From: Phaseolus vulgaris
Taxonomy: Eukaryota > Streptophyta > Magnoliopsida > Fabales > Fabaceae
Reading direction: 5' to 3'
Assembly (NCBI RefSeq): GCF_000499845.2
Contig: NC_023756.2
Span: forward strand, 39,990,579-40,054,578
DNA: 64,000 nucleotides
The notes beneath the pieces were generated by a model, which saw only the letters and a program-made list of their open reading frames with translations, was not told the DNA's origin and did not search any database. Within the stretch, counting starts at the first letter, position 1, and the number at the start of each line of letters is the position of its first letter. This document shows, one piece after another, positions 58,314 to 64,000 of this stretch. The position numbers were made by a program, and so were the translations under genes.

Positions 58314-58446
58314 TGTTGGAGATCCACATAGACTAGAGATTAGAGTATTTTATAGTATATAAGTGTGTGTAAACCTTACCTCATTAAGTCGATTTTATGG
58401 GGTTGAGTTAGACTTAAAGTCCACTTTGTAATATGGTATCAGAATC
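58314..58446 (+). repeat. TRIM-like LTR with primer-binding site
   Basis: It starts TGTTGGAGATCCACATAGAC, continues ttatagtatataagtgtgtg and gggttgagttagacttaaag, and is followed by TGGTATCAGAATC at 58434-58446, close to the tRNA-iMet primer site. This is the wording of plant TRIM elements. No second LTR is found, so it is a truncated copy. Older relatives are near 5060-5170 (-), 16780-16850 (-), 37655-37770 (+) and 37905-37995 (+). Confidence 0.65.
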
Positions 58447-59646
58447 ATTTCGAGTATATCCTAGCGAATGTTTGTGTTGGGCCTATCGTGTCATTAGCTG
58501 TCGGACCATCCATATAAATAGTCACACGAGTTGACAATCTCAATGTGATATATATATATATATATATATAAATATAAATGATGTTGAATGTAATATTTCA
58601 GAAACACTTCTAGCTATTACAATACAAGTTCAACATATTTCTATCCAAGTTTATAGTTTTTTCAAAACATTCATGAATATTTTTAGTTTTAATTTAATTT
58701 ATTTAGATAAACTTCTCTCAAAATTCTCTTAAAAATAAATAAAAAAATTGACAAATTAAAAGTACTTTATACTTGAATTAAAAAAAATTAGAAACATATA
58801 AAAAATAACTTCAACAAAATAACTTATATATAGAATTATGAATTTTATTTATTCATTTAGAAATGCTTGTGGAATAATTTCTCAACTTAAAAAACTTAAA
58901 GATTAAGAAAAAGTTAGACTATGCAACTGTCAAATGTATAATAATTACTTATATTTACAACATAAAATCCATTTATTTTATTTTAGCGTTGCTTAATAAT
59001 GTCAAACAATATTTTTATATATTTTATTTTTATATTTGTATTTCTAAGTAATAACATCTTTCTTAAATATAATAACATAGAAACATTATCTTATTAGTCG
59101 AAGTCGATTGCATGGATTACCGTTAAACTAAGATTTTCCAAAATTAGCCCTCTCTCGTGTCTTTTCATAATAAATATACGGGTAAATTTTTAATTATATA
59201 ATTAGTAAATTTTAATTTATCTATTTATTACTTCTTTAAAATGAACTTTTTTTTCTTTATTTTTTACCTCAAACAAATAAATAATTTTTACTTATTCCAT
59301 TTTTTTCTTTTCTTTTTTTTCATTGTCTTTAATATTTTTCTTGCAATCCAACAAAGGGTAAATATTATGATTATCAAGCAATTGCATAGTGAATCTGAGT
59401 TCTTTACCAATATTAATGGAATTTTTTACATTTTAGTGCAAGATAAAATTATGATTTTACATTATAGAAGGGATGAGACTAGAAAATAGTGTAATAAGAA
59501 GAAAAAAAATATTATATTTTTGTCACCTAACTTGATAATAGAAACAAATGAGGAAGGTGTTAGGATGGTGGAAAAACAGATAAAATGGTTCACATGTAGT
59601 AAACATAATAAGATGATATATATATCATGTAGTAAACATAATAAGA

Positions 59647-59687
<41 letters not shown>

Positions 59688-60462
59688 TAAAAAGACTCAA
59701 ACCATTATCTTAAAATTTTGGAAGAAAATTAATGTACTCATTAGTTATATAAGTTTCATAATAACTATTAAATTTTATTATATATTATTGTTATTATTAT
59801 TTTATAAGTAATTTCAAAATTCTCAGAAAATTACTACTAATAAAACACTTTTAAGTAAAACCCAAAAATAAATATCACATCATATATAAATTTTATTAAT
59901 TCACATAATATATATATAAATACACTTATTTATGAAAAAATGAAATAAAAAAATCTTTATTTTTATATTTCTCTATAAATGTTGGTCTTGTATTTATATA
60001 TTTATATATATATATATATATATTTTATTTTTTATTTATTCCTATACATAATACAATTATCAAAATTTATATACAAACATATGCAAATATAAGCTATTAA
60101 ATTAAACTAAAGTTCTAATATATAAAAATATAATTAAAAGAACCAATTTGAATAATAATTTATAATTAATTTAATTTCTTTCATTAAAATTGAATTAATT
60201 ATGAATTAATGAAATTAGTTTTTTTAATTATATTTTTATGTTGGAATTTTATTTTGATAGTTTATCCTTACATGTATTTGTTTATGTATGAATTATAATG
60301 ACTATATTGGGTAATATATATATATATATATATATATTATCTGAATTAATAAAATTTATATGCTATGTATGTTATTTTTTTTACATGAAAACGTTTTGTG
60401 AGGATCAATTTTCTATGGGTTTTAAAATTATTTATGAAATAATAAAAACAATAATATATATA
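58447..60462. other. AT-rich intergenic stretch
   Basis: No supported gene. A tandem pair (catgtagtaaacataataag, 38-bp period) lies at about 59593-59655, followed by a TA tract. Confidence 0.5.
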
Positions 60463-60807
60463 CACTAGTAAAAAAATTATGAAATAGAAATCAATTTTAG
60501 AGATTAAAAATAATTAGTTATTATATTGATTAACTTAAATACTATTTAAGAGACTAAAATAATTATTGGTTTCTAAATTAATTTCTATTATTGATAAATA
60601 TTTTATAAATTGGTATCTAATTAGTTACAAAGTTTTTAATACCAATTATTTATATTTTAAATTTGGTAGCAAAAACCTTGATAACTAATTAGATATCAAA
60701 TTAAAAACTATTCATCAATATCTTTAAAATAGTATCTAATTTAGTCAATATAGCAACTAATTATTTTTTGTCTTTAAAATTGGTTTTTATTTAATGATTT
60801 TCTTGTA

Positions 60808-60810
<3 letters not shown>
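60463..60810. mobile_element. CACTA-type fold-back MITE inside a TA tract
   Basis: It starts CACTAGTAAAAAAATTATG and ends atgattttcttgtagtg. ATA flanks both sides (3-bp duplication), and TA repeats lie on each side, so it appears to have inserted into a TA microsatellite. The halves are inverted copies. Confidence 0.8.
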
Positions 60811-60848
<38 letters not shown>

Positions 60849-63480
60849 AATTTAAAATTTATTATGAAAATTATATAACTAATGAAGACATTAATTTTCA
60901 TCCAAAATTTTAAAGTAATGGTTTATGAGGCGTTTTATTTATATATGTCTCATCTTATTGTGTTTACTGCATGTGAATATTTTTATTTATTTTAAATTTT
61001 TAATATGTTGATGAATTAAAATTAGTATTTAGAGAATTTTAGTTCATGATTTTAGTTTTAAAATTCTAAATTTAAGAGATTAAAATTAGTTTTTAGAGAA
61101 TTTTGGTTTTAAATTTAAAATTTAGGGTTTAACCTAAAATTTAGGATTTTAAATTATTTTTAATTACTCAAATTTAGAGGCTAAAAACATTTTTTTATTT
61201 GAAGGGCTAATTTATTTTTAAAATTTAAAAAAATAAAACCAACATTAATCTAAATTTCAGTATATACATATTAAAAGGAGAGGATCCAAATATAAAGTTG
61301 ACAGCTGGTTGGCTTGCGTGTTTGTCTTTGATGAGATTCTCATGTTCCTTCACCAACCTAAATGCCTATTGGAGATTATTTTTTATTCAATATATAATAA
61401 TTTTTTATTCAATATATAATAAGTTTTTTATTCAATATATAATAAATTTTTTGCCATATGATTTCATTTAGAAACTTCCACCATGTACTATATTAGAGTC
61501 CAATATGTTGATTAAGTTATCCATACACGTGCCTACTTATTCATTTATTTATTTATTTATTTTAGGTTTATATTGTAATATTTTAAAAGTTGATGACTAA
61601 TCATTTTTGTTCATATGTAATGAAAATATCTTTAGACACAAAAGATTATTGAAAATATTAATTTATTAATAAAAAATAAACCTTCTCGTGGTGATTAATC
61701 ATAAAATTATTATTTTAGAGAAAGTTAAATTAATAAAAGCCAATCATATTTTTATAAAAAAGTGGTCAGAATTTTAATTCCGACAGTGAGATAAGGAAAG
61801 TAATTTAATTGAAGTTGAAGGATTTTTTATATTCAACACTACCAAAGTCTTTACTAATAATTACGTGGACTTAGAAAAATTAAAAGTCTTCATCTAACAC
61901 TTTAAAATGCCCCAATTTGAAGATATACCTGATTCCATTTTTAAAAAATAGGATAAAATAAGATCAATTAGGGAAATTTTATTGATTTAATTAGGCTTAC
62001 ATGTGCCAACTAATCTCCATTATATTTTTATTAAGAATGTTCGTCCATATACATTTTATCATGTTCAATTCATGAATCCCACAATTAATTAATCATAAAA
62101 TCACTCAAACTTATGTTTTTCTTTCTTTATTTCACTCGTGACCATATTCTATTACTCTAGAAAAAAAAGTTCAATTATACGATTTTATTACCTGGTATCT
62201 TTTTTTATGGTGTAGTTTTATTTAAAAAAACAAAAAATAAATAAATATCTTTGTGCATGAACAATTGACTCAACACCACCGATGAACCAATAAATCACGT
62301 AAGTTATATAAAATCATGTTAAATTATTATTTAATGTAATTTTAAAATGAATGTTTACATGTTTTAATACAAAGGTGAGTTATGTGATTAGAAGTATTGA
62401 TTAAATATTCAATGGGTAATATTTTTTTTATGTAACTATTGTTTTTAAGATTTAATGTATTTTATATGACGGTTAAGGTTAAACGTGTTTTTTTTATAAT
62501 GAATATAATATTAATTATTATATAAAATAACTTTTTATATAAGATTTTGTTTATTATATATATGAAATATTATTTTTTATGATAGGTGTAATTTAAATTG
62601 TAAAAAAAAATAGTGCGATTACATTTTAATATTCATTCTATAATAATTAAAATTTCACCCATTATAAAAAATAATGTGATGACATATATTAGCATTTCTT
62701 AAGACTGGTTTTTTAGAGCTGATTTAGAAATTGTGCAACCATTATAGAAAAAGTCTAAATTTTCTATGTTCCTTGTATTTGGTTCTGGAAATGAGATAAA
62801 AGTTCATTTTAAACCTTGTAAAAATGTGTTTTTCTACATTAGTGAAATCATAATTGATATATTCGAATGAATTTCTTAAAATATAAAATAGAATGCCTTA
62901 TAAAACATAAACAATCATGATCAATATTTGACTTAAAGCAAATTTCTTAACTCTTGCGTCTTAACTCACTTACCATAAAACTCATCTGCCTTATTATTTT
63001 AGGAAATGAAAAAAAAATCTACCAGTTGACAATAACTTGTTTAAGAAACATATGAACAAAGAGACAGAATTAGTTTTGGAAATTATAAAGCACAACATAT
63101 TGATCATATAATAAAAAAAAATGTTGGGTTTGTACAAACTAAAACTTGGTATTGAATTACTATTAAAATTAAGATTTTGATTGATATTTTATCCTACATC
63201 CTGAATATAATTTTTCTTGAATTAGTGTATTTCTAAAAGATAGAAGATGAATATGAGGGTATACTCATGAAATACAAATATAAAAACACATGCTATCTAT
63301 GATCTAAGAAATAATACCACTAAGTCACAAGTAAATCATATAAGGGATCATGACACTACCTTCAACCGTCGATCACTAAAACAAGTTATAAGTTCCGATA
63401 TCATTGTTGGAATTTTTCTAGGGAATAGATTGAATTTTTTTTAATATTACTGAGTCATAAGTAAATCATATAAAAGATCA
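60811..63480. other. AT-rich intergenic stretch
   Basis: No supported gene. A (TA)n tract occupies 60811-60844. Three tandem copies of ttttttattcaatatataat lie at about 61379-61445. The phrase aagtaaatcatataa...gatca occurs twice, near 63330 and 63458. Confidence 0.5.
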
Positions 63481-64000
63481 TTTTTTTTTATCAGTAAAGA
63501 AAAAATAAAATATAATGAGACATTTCAGAGGTGTCATAACCCTTATACAAAAATTCCAAATCAAGCTTCCTAGCACCCAACCAGTTGGGGATCCAACAAA
63601 CATTACACCACATCAGCCCTATTAACATACTAGATCAAGATACAAGAGCAAAACAAAATACAATTACATCAACCCTCTAAAGGAATCACATTCTCAAAAC
63701 AAAACTCAACAGTCCAACAACTCAACAAGATATTTGCTAGCAAACAAAAGTACGCCAAACATCCAAGTGCTAAAACCATCAAACCGACCATGTGAGGAGG
63801 ATACAAAAGCCAAAAAAACCTGTATAAAGCACACCACAACTTTCAAATCTGGACAAATCGTTAAACATGAATCACCAAACCTCAATCTCTCAAATCTCAT
63901 ACAACATAAAGGTTCCAACACCAATCCGAATAAGATAAATCAACCAAATTTTCTTTACCATAACCCAAGACCAAAATCATCAAACCGACCTTGTCAGGAA
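63481..64000 (-). mobile_element. Possible LINE 3' tail
   Basis: The minus strand is T/G-rich without coding sense and ends ctttactgataaaaaaaa at 63481, a usual ending of plant L1-type LINE 3' UTRs. Composition changes sharply at that point. ORF2 would lie beyond the window edge. The minus frame at 63706-63924 has no recognisable domain. Confidence 0.35.

Noticed and set aside
63706..63924. Minus-strand 72-residue ORF near the right edge
   Set aside because: No recognisable domain. The region looks like the non-coding tail of a LINE.

Overview
This window is a plant nuclear genome segment, most likely from a legume (Phaseolus/Vigna type). The evidence is spliced genes with GT-AG introns, a nuclear gene for plastid ribosomal protein L6, HMA/HIPP-type genes, a very AT-rich background, and dense Ty1/copia, Ty3/gypsy, CACTA, Mutator and TRIM-like elements. 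The genus is an inference; nothing in the sequence fixes it.

Three host genes are well supported. RPL6 (plastid uL6c precursor) lies on the minus strand in three exons between 14188 and 11257. A CaaX-ending heavy-metal-associated isoprenylated plant protein (HIPP) lies on the plus strand in three exons, 19190-20882. A smaller HMA-domain protein without CxxC or CaaX and with a long Lys/Glu tail lies on the plus strand in three exons, 34494-35111. The two HMA genes have matching intron positions. An isolated membrane-anchor exon on the minus strand (5524-5715) may start a fourth gene whose remainder I cannot find.

The rest is transposon-derived or AT-rich. Positions 1-2821 hold the 5' part of a decayed copia element (minus). 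Positions 7771-10013 hold a wrecked MULE transposase facing a plant-mobile-domain (PMD) fragment. Positions 22361-22840 are a hAT-like MITE candidate. Positions 26346-32498 are a nest: decayed copia gag and integrase pieces interrupted by CACTA ends, one of which contains a 924-bp foldback Mutator element with a perfect 9-bp target duplication. Positions 39477-42271 are a short copia element with two 398-bp LTRs and no integrase or RT. Positions 42927-50187 are a 7.3-kb CACTA element with remnants of TNP2 and of a Ulp1-like protease gene. Positions 54072-57049 are a short gypsy element with gag joined directly to the tail of pol. A fold-back CACTA-type MITE family (about six copies) and a TRIM-like LTR family (about five copies) are scattered throughout. 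The right end may carry a LINE 3' tail.

I found no convincing new biochemical system. The most informative signals are structural: repeated loss of catalytic segments in transposon proteins, tandem duplications that carry an older stop codon, and LTRs that contain a second copy of their own PPT/start junction.
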